From Paludibacteraceae bacterium (GTDB lineage: Bacteria > Bacteroidota > Bacteroidia > Bacteroidales > Paludibacteraceae), in NCBI GenBank assembly GCA_017430235.1, contig JAFRNH010000030.1:1-64000 (forward strand): a stretch of 64,000 nt of DNA, written 5' to 3'. The notes below the pieces were generated by a model. The model was not told where the DNA came from. It made no database searches and saw only the letters and a list, made by a program, of their open reading frames with translations. Positions 25,898 through 34,084 of this stretch are shown here, piece by piece (the stretch's first letter is position 1; the number at the start of each line of letters is the position of its first letter). A program made the translations under genes and the position numbers.

Positions 25898-26036
25898 ATT
25901 TTTAAGAAACAAACGGGATGCCTAAATTAGACTTCCCTTAATAATACACGGATACCAACGTATCCCATCTTTTAAAAAAAGAACAAACTTAAGATTAATC
26001 ACTCAAGTTTGCCCTTTGTCTTTTGCGCAATAAGAC

Positions 26037-26126
26037 TTATTTCTTCTTATGACGATTCTTCTTCAGTCTTTTCTTGCGTTTGTGAGTAGACATTTTATGT
26101 CTTTTTCTCTTCTTACCGCTTGGCAT
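26037..26126 (-). CDS. AURKAIP1/COX24-type tiny basic protein
   Basis: A 29-residue ORF below usual gene-size cut-offs. It reads MPSGKKRKRHKMSTHKRKKR and continues LKKNRHKKK: nearly all lysine, arginine and histidine. This composition and the KMSTHKRKKRLKKNRHK core are typical of the AURKAIP1/COX24 domain proteins that Bacteroidota genomes encode next to HU and RNase G genes; the domain is that of the mitochondrial small-subunit ribosomal protein mS38. A ribosomal role is therefore likely by family. It lies between the HU gene and rng, all on the minus strand. Confidence 0.8.
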   Translation of the reverse strand: MPSGKKRKRHKMSTHKRKKRLKKNRHKKK

Positions 26127-26164
26127 AATCGTTAGAATTTAATGTTTATATTAAAATAAATAAA

Positions 26165-26449
26165 TTACTTGTTTGAATTTGAAACCTTGTTCAAGAAAGT
26201 CTTTGCTGGCTTGAATGCAGGAATCTTGTGAGCAGGAATTCTGATTGATGTTCCCTTAGAAATATTTCTTGCTGTCTTTTCAGCTCTCGTCTTAATGATG
26301 AAAGAACCGAATCCTCTTAAGAATACTTCTTCTCCGCCTACCATCGCTTTCTTTACTTCTTCCATAAATGATTCAACCACTGTTAAAACTTCTGTTTTGT
26401 CAATACCGGTTGATCTTCCGATTTCATTTACAATCTCAGCCTTTGTCAT
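26165..26449 (-). CDS. HU/IHF-family DNA-binding protein
   Basis: 94 residues with the full HU fold: helical dimerisation part MTKAEIVNEIGRSTGIDKTEVLTVVESFMEEVKKAM, the turn GEEVFLRGFGSFIIK, the DNA-binding arm with R-x-x-R-N and the intercalating proline segment IRIPAHKIPAFKPAK, and the C-terminal helix. It bends and compacts DNA as a homo- or heterodimer. A candidate -7 box (CAAATATA, 26500-26507 on the plus strand) lies 50 bases upstream. Its neighbours (rng on one side, mutY diverging on the other) form a set often seen in Bacteroidales. Confidence 0.92.
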   Translation of the reverse strand: MTKAEIVNEIGRSTGIDKTEVLTVVESFMEEVKKAMVGGEEVFLRGFGSFIIKTRAEKTARNISKGTSIRIPAHKIPAFKPAKTFLNKVSNSNK

Positions 26450-26499
26450 CTTAAATTTAGTTTTTATGTTTCTTTATATACTTTTGTTTCATCGAGGTG

Positions 26500-26507
26500 C
26501 AAATATA
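26500..26507 (-). promoter_or_regulatory. -7 box for the HU gene
   Basis: Plus-strand CAAATATA gives TATATTTG on the minus strand, an exact match to TAnnTTTG, 50 bases from the HU start codon. Confidence 0.45.
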
Positions 26508-26553
26508 CAACTTTTTTTACTCACTAAAAAACAGTTAGTTGCATTTTTTTTCG

Positions 26554-26561
26554 TAATTTTG
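26554..26561 (+). promoter_or_regulatory. -7 box for mutY
   Basis: TAATTTTG fits TAnnTTTG and lies 53 bases before the chosen mutY start codon at 26615, which supports that start over the upstream in-frame one at 26567. Confidence 0.4.
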
Positions 26562-26614
26562 AATTATTGTCTTTTAATTGTTGTCGCGCTAATATTCTTT
26601 TTTGCCATTTTCTC

Positions 26615-27667
26615 ATGAATCTGATTTTTAGTGATTTAGTTATCCGATGGTATCTCTCCCATAAAAGAGAGCTGCCGTGGAGAGAGATTTCCGACCCCTA
26701 CAAAATATGGGTTTCCGAAATAATCCTTCAACAAACACGTATTGCTCAAGGTTTAAATTACTACTTACGATTCATTGAAAGGTTCCCCAACATCGCTTCA
26801 TTGGCCTCCGCCTCTGAAAACGAGGTGCTCCTTCAATGGCAAGGGTTAGGCTACTACTCCCGAGCACGCAACATGCACTCTGCTGCCAAAGAGATTATGG
26901 CATTACATCAGGGCTCATTCCCAACCGACTACGATGGCATCCGTTCTCTAAAAGGAATTGGCGATTACACTGCTGCCGCCATCGCCTCTTTCGCCTACAA
27001 CCTTCCTTATGCTGTATTAGATGGGAATGTATTCCGCGTCTTATCTCGCTACTTCGAGATAGAGACTCCCATCGACTCCACACAAGGGAAAAAACAATTT
27101 TCAGAACTCGTCAATGAATTATTGGATAAGAAAAAACCTGCCCTCTTCAACCAGGGATTAATGGATTTGGGCGCTACCATTTGTCTTCCTTCCTCTCCTA
27201 AATGCGATGAGTGTCCCCTACAAGACTCCTGTCTGAGCCTCGCCCATAACAGTCAGATAAACTACCCCGTCAAGGAGAAAAAACTAAAACAACGGAATCG
27301 CTATTTCATCTATTTGGTGATTGTCGACCCCGACAACAACTATTTTCTTCATCGTCGCGATGGAAAAGATATCTGGCAAGGATTGTACGAATTCCCTTTG
27401 GTGGAACTATCTGAACCCTTCAGCGATCCTGCCCAACAAACACTCATCGAAAAAGCTTTATCCGACGAGTTCTCCCATATCACTATACTCAACGTGAAAC
27501 CTTCTATCAAACACGTGCTCAGTCACCAAAACATCCATGCACAATTTGTCGAAGCAACAGGTACCTATAAAAACAAACACCATTCACAATATGTGAAGGT
27601 GCCCCTCCATGAATTGTCTAACTACGCCATTTCAAGACTGACGGAAATCTACTTAGAAAACAGATAA
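26615..27667 (+). CDS. mutY: A/G-specific adenine DNA glycosylase MutY
   Basis: 350 residues from ATG 26615 (MNLIFSDLVIRWYLSHKRELPWR), the natural family start. Catalytic E35 lies in WVSEIILQQTR; the helix-hairpin-helix is LKGIGDYTAAAIASFAY with the catalytic aspartate in VLDGNVFRVL. The iron-sulphur cluster loop is C-x6-C-x2-C-x5-C (ICLPSSPKCDECPLQDSC). The C-terminal third is the NUDIX-like domain that recognises 8-oxoguanine (YFLHRRDGKDIWQGLYEFPLVE). It removes adenine mispaired with 8-oxoG. It diverges from HU and converges on folB with only 13 bases between. In many Bacteroidota ssb follows mutY; here ssb is 12.7 kb away in inverted orientation. Confidence 0.95.
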   Translation: MNLIFSDLVIRWYLSHKRELPWREISDPYKIWVSEIILQQTRIAQGLNYYLRFIERFPNIASLASASENEVLLQWQGLGYYSRARNMHSAAKEIMALHQGSFPTDYDGIRSLKGIGDYTAAAIASFAYNLPYAVLDGNVFRVLSRYFEIETPIDSTQGKKQFSELVNELLDKKKPALFNQGLMDLGATICLPSSPKCDECPLQDSCLSLAHNSQINYPVKEKKLKQRNRYFIYLVIVDPDNNYFLHRRDGKDIWQGLYEFPLVELSEPFSDPAQQTLIEKALSDEFSHITILNVKPSIKHVLSHQNIHAQFVEATGTYKNKHHSQYVKVPLHELSNYAISRLTEIYLENR

Positions 27668-27680
27668 CCCCTCTGTTTTG

Positions 27681-28046
27681 TTACTTTGTCTCCGCCGAAT
27701 AGTTCAACACCACCGTTGCACTATCTAAAACCCCCTCAATGGGTGGATTGTATTTCGTGACAGCTGTCTCCATCGTCAAAATCATTGGAAACGCTTTCAG
27801 GACCCTATCTTGTATACGCTGTGCCACATGTTCAATCAACTGAGATTTTATCTTCATCTCCTCTTTGACAAGCTGATAAACATAGCCATAGTCGATGGCA
27901 CCTGCAATATCATCTTTTTGTGCCGCCAACGAAAAGTCATAACCTATTTTAAAGGAGACACTATACTCTCCCCCGACAATTCCCTCATTAGCCATAACGC
28001 CATGAAAAGAATGAAATCTCATGTTGTTGATATGTAAATAATTCAT
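27681..28046 (-). CDS. folB: Dihydroneopterin aldolase
   Basis: 121 residues, the usual FolB length. MNYLHINNMRFHSFHGVMANEGIVGGEYSVSF carries the HGV...E pterin-binding start, AIDYGYVYQLV the active-site tyrosine, and LIEHVAQRIQDRVL the SxxxExxA-like glutamate (LIEHVA). It converts 7,8-dihydroneopterin to 6-hydroxymethyl-dihydropterin plus glycolaldehyde in folate synthesis. It is the last gene of a minus-strand run that begins at 30086 (unknown protein, DUF3822, rsmD, folB) with gaps of 1-9 bases. Confidence 0.9.
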   Translation of the reverse strand: MNYLHINNMRFHSFHGVMANEGIVGGEYSVSFKIGYDFSLAAQKDDIAGAIDYGYVYQLVKEEMKIKSQLIEHVAQRIQDRVLKAFPMILTMETAVTKYNPPIEGVLDSATVVLNYSAETK

Positions 28047-28055
28047 GTGAATGGA

Positions 28056-28586
28056 TTATTGAAAGAAAGTGAAATTTACATGTCCATAATGGCGATGCTC
28101 CACGAAATGGGGATGATTAGAGAATTCATACTCTTTGGGATGTTCCAAGATAAGGAGACCTCCATCTGCCAATAGATTCTTCTCGAATATCATATCAGGT
28201 ATATTGGGCAATTCCTTGTGTCCAAAAGGGGGATCAGCAAAAATCAGATCAAACTTGCTTTTACACGAGTTGATATATCTGAAAGAATCTGTTTTATATG
28301 TATGTACCGTCTTTATTTTCAGTTCGTCCATCACCTTGCGAATAAACGCATAGTTAACGCTGTTCAGCTCCAGCAACGTCACCTGCTGACATCCACGAGA
28401 GGCAAATTCCAGACTTATGCTACCAGTTCCGCCAAACATATCCAATACAGATATCTCCTCAAAATCGATTCTGTTTGAAAGGATGTCAAACAATCCCTCC
28501 TTCGCCATGTCGGTCGTAGGTCTTGCATTCAAGTTTTTAGGAGGAGAAAAATGTCTCCCTTTAAATTCTCCGCTTACGATTCGCAT
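28056..28586 (-). CDS. rsmD: 16S rRNA (guanine-966-N2)-methyltransferase
   Basis: 176 residues. The class I methyltransferase core is complete: MRIVSGEFKGRHF and RPTTDMAKEGLFDIL are the diagnostic RsmD start, SVLDMFGGTGSISLEFASRG the SAM loop, and IFADPPFGHKEL the DPPF catalytic motif for N2 methylation. It modifies G966 of 16S rRNA on the assembled small subunit. It starts five bases after the DUF3822 gene, the pairing usual in Bacteroidota. Confidence 0.93.
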   Translation of the reverse strand: MRIVSGEFKGRHFSPPKNLNARPTTDMAKEGLFDILSNRIDFEEISVLDMFGGTGSISLEFASRGCQQVTLLELNSVNYAFIRKVMDELKIKTVHTYKTDSFRYINSCKSKFDLIFADPPFGHKELPNIPDMIFEKNLLADGGLLILEHPKEYEFSNHPHFVEHRHYGHVNFTFFQ

Positions 28587-28591
28587 AATTA

Positions 28592-29404
28592 TTAATTGAT
28601 GGCAAATGGAATATTGATCAGTGTATACTGTTTATTTAAAATATCAAGCTGTTTTAAGAAAGGCTCCGAGAGTGGTTTCATAATAGGCTGAGAGTCATCC
28701 TGCACATTACGAAGGTATTTCAAAAGCAATTCTTTCTCTCTACCAGCTGGGGAACCTCCTACAATAACCTCCACCGTATGAGGATCCAATTTCAACTGTT
28801 CGAAAATGTTAAGTACGAAATAGAGGAACTCATCTTCATTGTGATAATCGTATGTATTGGCTAAAATCACTCTTCCCTTTTCCATACATATAACATCAAA
28901 AGAGGCATTAAGGATATGGATGAAGAACTGTCTGTTATTCGACTGTTTATTACGCATGGTAGCCAAACAAAGTTGAACACTTTGTCTATGAATCAAACGC
29001 ACGGAAGGGAATTTTTTCTTCAGTTCCATCAGTCGTTGGTCATAGACAGGATATGAGAACAAGTTGACAATATCCGTCAGTCGAACATTATCCGCCTGAA
29101 GTTTTTCCATAGGCGACAAGGATCCAAAGTTAAGATTCCAATATTGCTCTTGCTGCTCAGGTTGATAAACAGGGTTAGGTATGAGCGTATACGTATTAGA
29201 GTCGACACACAAATAAACCTGTCCGAATGGTTTTGTCACCACTTCATTATCAGCAGGGAAAGAATCTTCACAAGAAGCAAAATATAGAAGGTTCATCTCT
29301 TTATCAGACACAGCAAAACAAAATCCACTCGGAATCAACCGAATGGATAATGTATAATTTGATGATTTTAATAAATCAAAAGATGTATCTGAAATTTCAA
29401 TCAT
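28592..29404 (-). CDS. DUF3822 family protein
   Basis: 270 residues from the ATG at 29404, one base after the upstream stop (TAA-T-ATG); the frame is open further but would overlap the upstream gene. MIEISDTSFDLLKSSNYTLSIRL is the typical DUF3822 opening, and the body (QFFIHILNASFDVICMEKGRVILANTYDYHNEDEFLYFVLNIFEQL, then VEVIVGGSP) has the look of the actin/pilM-like ATPase fold assigned to this family. The function is unknown. It is nearly always next to rsmD in Bacteroidota. It is probably cytosolic. Confidence 0.85.
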   Translation of the reverse strand: MIEISDTSFDLLKSSNYTLSIRLIPSGFCFAVSDKEMNLLYFASCEDSFPADNEVVTKPFGQVYLCVDSNTYTLIPNPVYQPEQQEQYWNLNFGSLSPMEKLQADNVRLTDIVNLFSYPVYDQRLMELKKKFPSVRLIHRQSVQLCLATMRNKQSNNRQFFIHILNASFDVICMEKGRVILANTYDYHNEDEFLYFVLNIFEQLKLDPHTVEVIVGGSPAGREKELLLKYLRNVQDDSQPIMKPLSEPFLKQLDILNKQYTLINIPFAIN

Positions 29405-29405
29405 A

Positions 29406-30086
29406 TTACTCCCAGTTACCTGCGTTGTTGTTAGGGCTTTCTTTATCACCCACCTTCAAACCAGGGTATTTGTTAAGAGCCTCAGCTTGCTTAGATAAGT
29501 TGATGATCTCCTGACGGTTCAAACCATTCAAATAGGTTTTAAAAGGAGTTCTAGCCTCGAACAAAGGAATTTCAATACCTGATTTTGATTTGATAATATT
29601 TGACTCCATTTCAAATTTCGTATCCTTTAAGAATGGAACGTATGCCATAGAGTCTACGTTGTAACCTTTTCCAAATACGTGCTCCAATACATTAACGAAA
29701 ATGGTATCACGACGGAAATTTTCCTTAAATTCAAGATAATTTTCAATTCCATAATTAGGCGCTTCCTCTTCTGTCAACGCAAGTGCCTTCTCCTCGGTCA
29801 AACCTTTTTCCAACTGTTCGTCTGTTAGCTCACCCTTCTTAGATATCATCTCAATACTACCTTCTTTCACAAATTTGAGCAATTCATCAAAATTTGCTGC
29901 ATAAACACCATTGGTCTCTTTGTAGGCAATTTGTGCCTTACGAACATCAACCAATCTGGCAATTACGGCTTTGTCTCTGATATCTTTCTCTCTGTCGAAC
30001 TCAATTGGGTTCATAATACTTCTGTAACACATATAAACTAATAATACAGAAGCTAACGCTAATAGGCTTTTAACTGCAATTCTCAT
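29406..30086 (-). CDS. Membrane-anchored protein with pseudopilin-like periplasmic part
   Basis: 226 residues. One N-terminal hydrophobic segment (residues 5-22, VKSLLALASVLLVYMCYRS) anchors a soluble domain that starts with KDIRDKAVIARLVDVRKAQIAYKETNGVYAANFDELLKFVKEG. That layout (helix, then 'xGxYxxxxDxLxxF') resembles type II/IV pseudopilins with G/E-type fold, but there is no prepilin peptidase site. It is first in a four-gene unit with DUF3822, rsmD and folB. The function is unknown, perhaps cell-envelope related. Confidence 0.6.
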   Translation of the reverse strand: MRIAVKSLLALASVLLVYMCYRSIMNPIEFDREKDIRDKAVIARLVDVRKAQIAYKETNGVYAANFDELLKFVKEGSIEMISKKGELTDEQLEKGLTEEKALALTEEEAPNYGIENYLEFKENFRRDTIFVNVLEHVFGKGYNVDSMAYVPFLKDTKFEMESNIIKSKSGIEIPLFEARTPFKTYLNGLNRQEIINLSKQAEALNKYPGLKVGDKESPNNNAGNWE

Positions 30087-30189
30087 ATCGAATTAATTTT
30101 TTACTTTTGTTTCTACGAAATTAAGAGTGTACAAAAATAAAAAAAAAGGTTTTATCGACACCCATTCTGTCGGTTTATTTTAAAAAAAG

Positions 30190-31584
30190 ATGAATAAATT
30201 TTTATTTGAAAAGGTTAAATCATATTTTTCGCACGTACCAACGAGTCAACAGGAAACATTATTATCGGCTCTTTGTGAATTTGTCATCTCTGCCAATGAC
30301 ACCATTTTTTTACTAAAAGGATATGCGGGAACGGGAAAAACATCTGTTGTGAGTGCATTGATACGCGCTATGGATGAACTCAAACAACCTGTTATCTTAA
30401 TGGCTCCTACGGGTCGTGCCGCAAAAGTCTTAGCCTCCTACTCTGACCATACTGCCTATACCATCCATAAAAAAATTTATCGTCAGCAGACTGCTGGCGA
30501 CCCAAATGGTGCTTTTTCTCTCGACATCAATTTGCACAAACATACATTATTCATTGTCGACGAAGCCTCAATGATCACCAACTACAGCGAAGGAAACTTC
30601 GGATCGGGCAATCTAATGGAGGATTTAGTCAGCTATGTTTATGGAACCGAAGGATGTCGTCTCATCCTTGTAGGTGATTCTGCTCAGCTACCACCTGTGG
30701 GACAAGAGATCAGTCCGGCACTCGACCCCAACTATTTCCGTGGATCCTACTTGAAAACCATCTCTTTCGAACTCACCGACGTCGTTCGTCAAGCCAACGA
30801 ATCTGGCATCCTATGGAATGCTACACACCTACGTCAACTGATTTCTGAAGAGCAGTTCAGCTCATTTCCAAAGGTTAATTTTGAATTCCCCGACGTTCAG
30901 AAAATAACGGGAGAGGATTTGATAGAAGAGATCTCCTCTGCATACAGTCACAATGGGATTGACGACACCATTGTCATCTCCCGTTCCAACAAACGAGCCA
31001 ATATTTTCAATATGGGCATTCGAAACCGTATACTTTATCGAGAAGAGAACTTATCATCGGGCGACCTATTAATGATTGCCAAAAACAACTATTTCTGGTC
31101 GAAACAGACAGAAGGAAAACTCGATTTCATCGCCAATGGGGATGTGGCACAACTCAAAAGGATCCGTCACACTTACGAGATGTACGACTTTCATTTCGCC
31201 GACGTCATTCTTTTCTTGCCCGACTATGATGTTGAAATAGATGCCCGCATTCTACTGGACACATTGCAAAGTGAATCCCCTTCCTTAACCTACGAGGAGA
31301 GCAACAAACTCTTCATGGCTGTCCAGGAAGACTACATGCATATTGGAAATAAACGAGAGCGATACAAGCAAATGAGAGAAGACCCATGGTTGAATGCCCT
31401 TCAAGTGAAATTTGCCTACGCCGTCACTTGCCACAAAGCACAAGGTGGACAATGGAGCACAGTCTTCCTTGACCAAGGCTATATCACAGAAGAGATGCTT
31501 GGAAAAGAACACCTTCGCTGGCTATATACAGCCTTCACTCGTGCCACAAAGAAACTTTATTTGGTTAATTGGAAGGAGGAATAA
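30190..31584 (+). CDS. RecD/Dda-like superfamily 1 DNA helicase
   Basis: 464 residues. The helicase motifs run in order: motif I GYAGTGKTSVV, Ia APTGRAAKVL, II LFIVDEASMI, III LILVGDSAQLPPV, IV-like VISRSNKRAN, V TCHKAQGGQW and VI WLYTAFTRATKKLYLV. This is the RecD/Dda (AAA_30 plus UvrD_C_2) branch, lacking the N-terminal RecD domain and any adjacent recB/recC, so it is a stand-alone 5'-3' helicase, likely in repair or replication restart. It diverges from the gene at 30086. Downstream lie a short hairpin region and palindromic repeats. Confidence 0.88.
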   Translation: MNKFLFEKVKSYFSHVPTSQQETLLSALCEFVISANDTIFLLKGYAGTGKTSVVSALIRAMDELKQPVILMAPTGRAAKVLASYSDHTAYTIHKKIYRQQTAGDPNGAFSLDINLHKHTLFIVDEASMITNYSEGNFGSGNLMEDLVSYVYGTEGCRLILVGDSAQLPPVGQEISPALDPNYFRGSYLKTISFELTDVVRQANESGILWNATHLRQLISEEQFSSFPKVNFEFPDVQKITGEDLIEEISSAYSHNGIDDTIVISRSNKRANIFNMGIRNRILYREENLSSGDLLMIAKNNYFWSKQTEGKLDFIANGDVAQLKRIRHTYEMYDFHFADVILFLPDYDVEIDARILLDTLQSESPSLTYEESNKLFMAVQEDYMHIGNKRERYKQMREDPWLNALQVKFAYAVTCHKAQGGQWSTVFLDQGYITEEMLGKEHLRWLYTAFTRATKKLYLVNWKEE

Positions 31585-31655
31585 AAAAGGGTCACTAAAA
31601 AACTTAGCAACCCCTCTTGAGATAATATCTCAAATAAACGGAAACTCTGATTTAT

Positions 31656-31740
31656 GGGACGTATGCAAAATGTGGGACGTATGCGATACGTCCATACGGG
31701 TTTGGTGCCCACGGATGTGGGACGTATGCGATACGTCCCT
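31656..31740. repeat. Dispersed palindromes of the GGGACGTATGCGATACGTCCC type
   Basis: One half copy (31656-31668) and two palindromes: 31675-31693, and the perfect 31719-31739 with 9-bp arms around GCG. The last one runs straight into the 3' end of the neighbouring minus-strand gene and provides its TAG stop codon. Confidence 0.8.
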
Positions 31741-32719
31741 ACGCTTTGGTGTTTTTCAAATAGGATGATATTGCCTTTTTGTTATCTACCAAAAGCGCTA
31801 TGATAAGGAACAGGATGAATCCCAAAATGGTCGTAGACAATACAATCTTCCATGTTGGATTATCCAATTTTCTTTCTGGTTGCAAGTCAGATACTACTGT
31901 CAACACCTCCAAATTAGTCATCATGTCAACAGCAATTGACTGATTGATATCAAACAAGTTCTGCATATCCTCATAATACATCTGACGCTTAGTCGACATA
32001 AATGGTTTGTTTCTATCCTTTTGGGATGCAAACTCCATAGAATATGTAGGCCCTTGGAAAAACTCCACCTTCTGCAAACTATCCAAATTCAACAATGCAT
32101 TGTGGAACATCCACTCCTTGTCACGTAATGTGTTAAGACGTGATATACTCAACGAGTTTAAATAATTGTTTTGAGAAAAATAGTTGAACAATGCTTCCTG
32201 AATCTCTCCACAATATGAAAGATCATTCAATTTGGCACGAATCACCATCTGATTAGGAACTATCACATAAGATGTATCCCCTAGGTCAATCTCATTGTCA
32301 TAATCCACAAAATCCATGATGGAATCATGGTTAATATCAATCACATGGAAACCCTCAAACCCATAAATCTTTGATGCTATTGAGTCTGGAACATTCAAAA
32401 CTCTCGCCAATCCTTCTGTATCGTCTCTCTTTGGATATTCCGACAACTGATCCAATAAGGTCTTGAACGTAAACACGTCTCCATCATTAATCAAAATATG
32501 CATCTTAGCACGATACATCTTCGCTCTGTCGCGACGCTGGTAAACACTAAGCCCCACGATCAAAGCAACAATAACTAAAAATAACGCTTTGTACTTATAT
32601 GCCAACTGGGCAAACTTCCCTATCAAAGAGAGTATTGAACAAAACAACTTACCAATAGAACGACCCACACGAGCCATCACTTGGAATATGTTCATTTCTT
32701 GCGGTTCTGTATTATCCAT
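31739..32719 (-). CDS. Membrane protein with Wzz-like two-helix topology
   Basis: 326 residues from the ATG at 32719 (MDNTEPQEMNIFQVMARV); the frame is open upstream but that stretch is AT-rich and overlaps the divergent promoter. There are two transmembrane helices, at about 40-60 (ALFLVIVALIVGLSVY) and 295-315 (IVLSTTILGFILFLIIALLV), with a periplasmic domain between and a short basic cytosolic end. This is the topology of polysaccharide co-polymerase (Wzz) proteins and Wzz homologues occur widely in Bacteroidota, but no Wzz proline motif is convincing. The TAG stop is contributed by a dispersed palindrome. Confidence 0.6.
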   Translation of the reverse strand: MDNTEPQEMNIFQVMARVGRSIGKLFCSILSLIGKFAQLAYKYKALFLVIVALIVGLSVYQRRDRAKMYRAKMHILINDGDVFTFKTLLDQLSEYPKRDDTEGLARVLNVPDSIASKIYGFEGFHVIDINHDSIMDFVDYDNEIDLGDTSYVIVPNQMVIRAKLNDLSYCGEIQEALFNYFSQNNYLNSLSISRLNTLRDKEWMFHNALLNLDSLQKVEFFQGPTYSMEFASQKDRNKPFMSTKRQMYYEDMQNLFDINQSIAVDMMTNLEVLTVVSDLQPERKLDNPTWKIVLSTTILGFILFLIIALLVDNKKAISSYLKNTKA

Positions 32720-32781
32720 AATAACAAAATAATTTTTACTGAACAAAAATACAAATATTATCTCAAGCAACAAATAATTTG

Positions 32782-32789
32782 TAATTTTG
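32782..32789 (+). promoter_or_regulatory. -7 box for the CYTH gene
   Basis: TAATTTTG matches TAnnTTTG, 28 bases upstream of the start codon at 32817. Confidence 0.4.
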
Positions 32790-32816
32790 TCTGCATAAAA
32801 AAATAAATTTTTCTCC

Positions 32817-33287
32817 ATGAACATAGAGATTGAAAGGAAATTCTTGCTTAAAAACAGTACTTGGAAAGAGGGTGCCACTGGTGTACATTATAAGCAAGCC
32901 TACCTAAATGAGAAAGGTGATAACACCATCCGCGTACGTATCGAAGGAGAGGTGGCCAAACTGACCATCAAAAGCAAAGCCAATAACATATCCAGAATGG
33001 AATTTGAATATGACATCCCTATGGAGGATGCCGAACAACTTTTCTCCATCGCAAAAACTCCTGCGGTAGAAAAATATCGCTACAAAATTATGTTCGAAGG
33101 AAACTGTTGGGAGGTGGATGAATTTATGGGCGACAATGACGGACTAGTGGTGGCTGAGATAGAATTGAAAAGCGAAGACCAATCCTTTATCAAACCTTCC
33201 TGGATTGGTGAAGAAGTCTCCGGAGACAAACGATACACCAACGCCAACCTGGCCCGAAATCCTTATAAAAACTGGAGATATAGATAA
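32817..33287 (+). CDS. CYTH domain protein (triphosphate tunnel metalloenzyme)
   Basis: 156 residues. The N-terminal MNIEIERKFLL gives the family ExExK signature, and alternating charged strands follow (TIRVRIEGEVAKLTIKSK, RMEFEYDIP, KYRYKIMF, WEVDEFMGDNDGLVVAEIELKSED), forming the eight-stranded tunnel. Single-domain bacterial CYTH proteins usually hydrolyse inorganic triphosphate or thiamine triphosphate; adenylate cyclase activity is less likely. It is cytosolic and monocistronic. Confidence 0.9.
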   Translation: MNIEIERKFLLKNSTWKEGATGVHYKQAYLNEKGDNTIRVRIEGEVAKLTIKSKANNISRMEFEYDIPMEDAEQLFSIAKTPAVEKYRYKIMFEGNCWEVDEFMGDNDGLVVAEIELKSEDQSFIKPSWIGEEVSGDKRYTNANLARNPYKNWRYR

Positions 33288-33349
33288 AACTCGACACGTC
33301 AATGATTATTTGATTATTGGGAGTGTTTCTGCAACGGCAAATAAAAAAT

Positions 33350-33372
33350 AGCGAATGCTATTCGCCCCTACA
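33350..33372. repeat. Dispersed palindrome of the GCGAATGCTATTCGCC type
   Basis: Read on the minus strand it starts GTAGGGGCGAATAGCATTCGC. It sits at the 3' end of trmN6 and supplies the TAG stop codon. Confidence 0.6.
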
Positions 33373-34078
33373 TGAACATATAAAATTCTTCTGTCAATTG
33401 TTTATAGTCAGCCGAATACTGGTGTCTTCCCTCACTTTCTATCACCATCTCCAACTCTTCACAAGAGGTCGAGGAGAAAGCGAACTCAGCCATAAACCGT
33501 TTGGGTGTGGACGTAGGTGTTGGCAACACTTTCATAATACGAAAAGGATACAATCCATATCGCTCAGACAATGCAACAAAAGTCTCCTTTTCAGAATATG
33601 GCAAAATAACAGAAAAAACTCCCTGCTCGTCTAACAATGAAACCACACCTTTTAACAATTCTTCGTAACTCAACGAATCGGTGTGACGAGCCATCGTCCT
33701 ACCTTCTTTGGGTGACTTCAACGACTGATTGAAGTAGGGCGGATTACTGATAATGTGATCATACTTTCGAGCGCTCTGCGCAAACTCTTGCAACGATTGA
33801 TTCTTTACCTCAATTCTGTTATTCCACGGACTACGATCCACATTTTCCTGTGCCTGCAGTGAAGCCTCAACATCAATTTCAATCGCGGTCACCTTAGCCT
33901 CTGAACGTTGTGCCACCATCAAGGCAATCAAGCCTGTACCCGTACCAATATCTAAAATAGAATGAGCAGATGAAACATCTGCCCACGCACCTAACAACAC
34001 GCCATCCGTACCCACTTTCATCGCACATCTATCCTGATAGACAACGAACTGTTTAAAACGAAAATACGGATTCGGCAT
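33368..34078 (-). CDS. trmN6: tRNA1(Val) (adenine37-N6)-methyltransferase family
   Basis: 236 residues. MPNPYFRFKQFVVYQDRCAMKVGTDGVLLGAWA is the characteristic opening of TrmN6/YfiC, followed by the SAM loop DIGTGTGLIALMVAQR, AIEIDVEAS, and the NPPYFNQSL catalytic NPPY motif for N6-adenine methylation. The nearest characterised relative modifies A37 of tRNA1-Val. It starts six bases after the exonuclease gene, with which it is probably co-transcribed. Confidence 0.88.
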   Translation of the reverse strand: MPNPYFRFKQFVVYQDRCAMKVGTDGVLLGAWADVSSAHSILDIGTGTGLIALMVAQRSEAKVTAIEIDVEASLQAQENVDRSPWNNRIEVKNQSLQEFAQSARKYDHIISNPPYFNQSLKSPKEGRTMARHTDSLSYEELLKGVVSLLDEQGVFSVILPYSEKETFVALSERYGLYPFRIMKVLPTPTSTPKRFMAEFAFSSTSCEELEMVIESEGRHQYSADYKQLTEEFYMFM

Positions 34079-34084
34079 GAGTAA

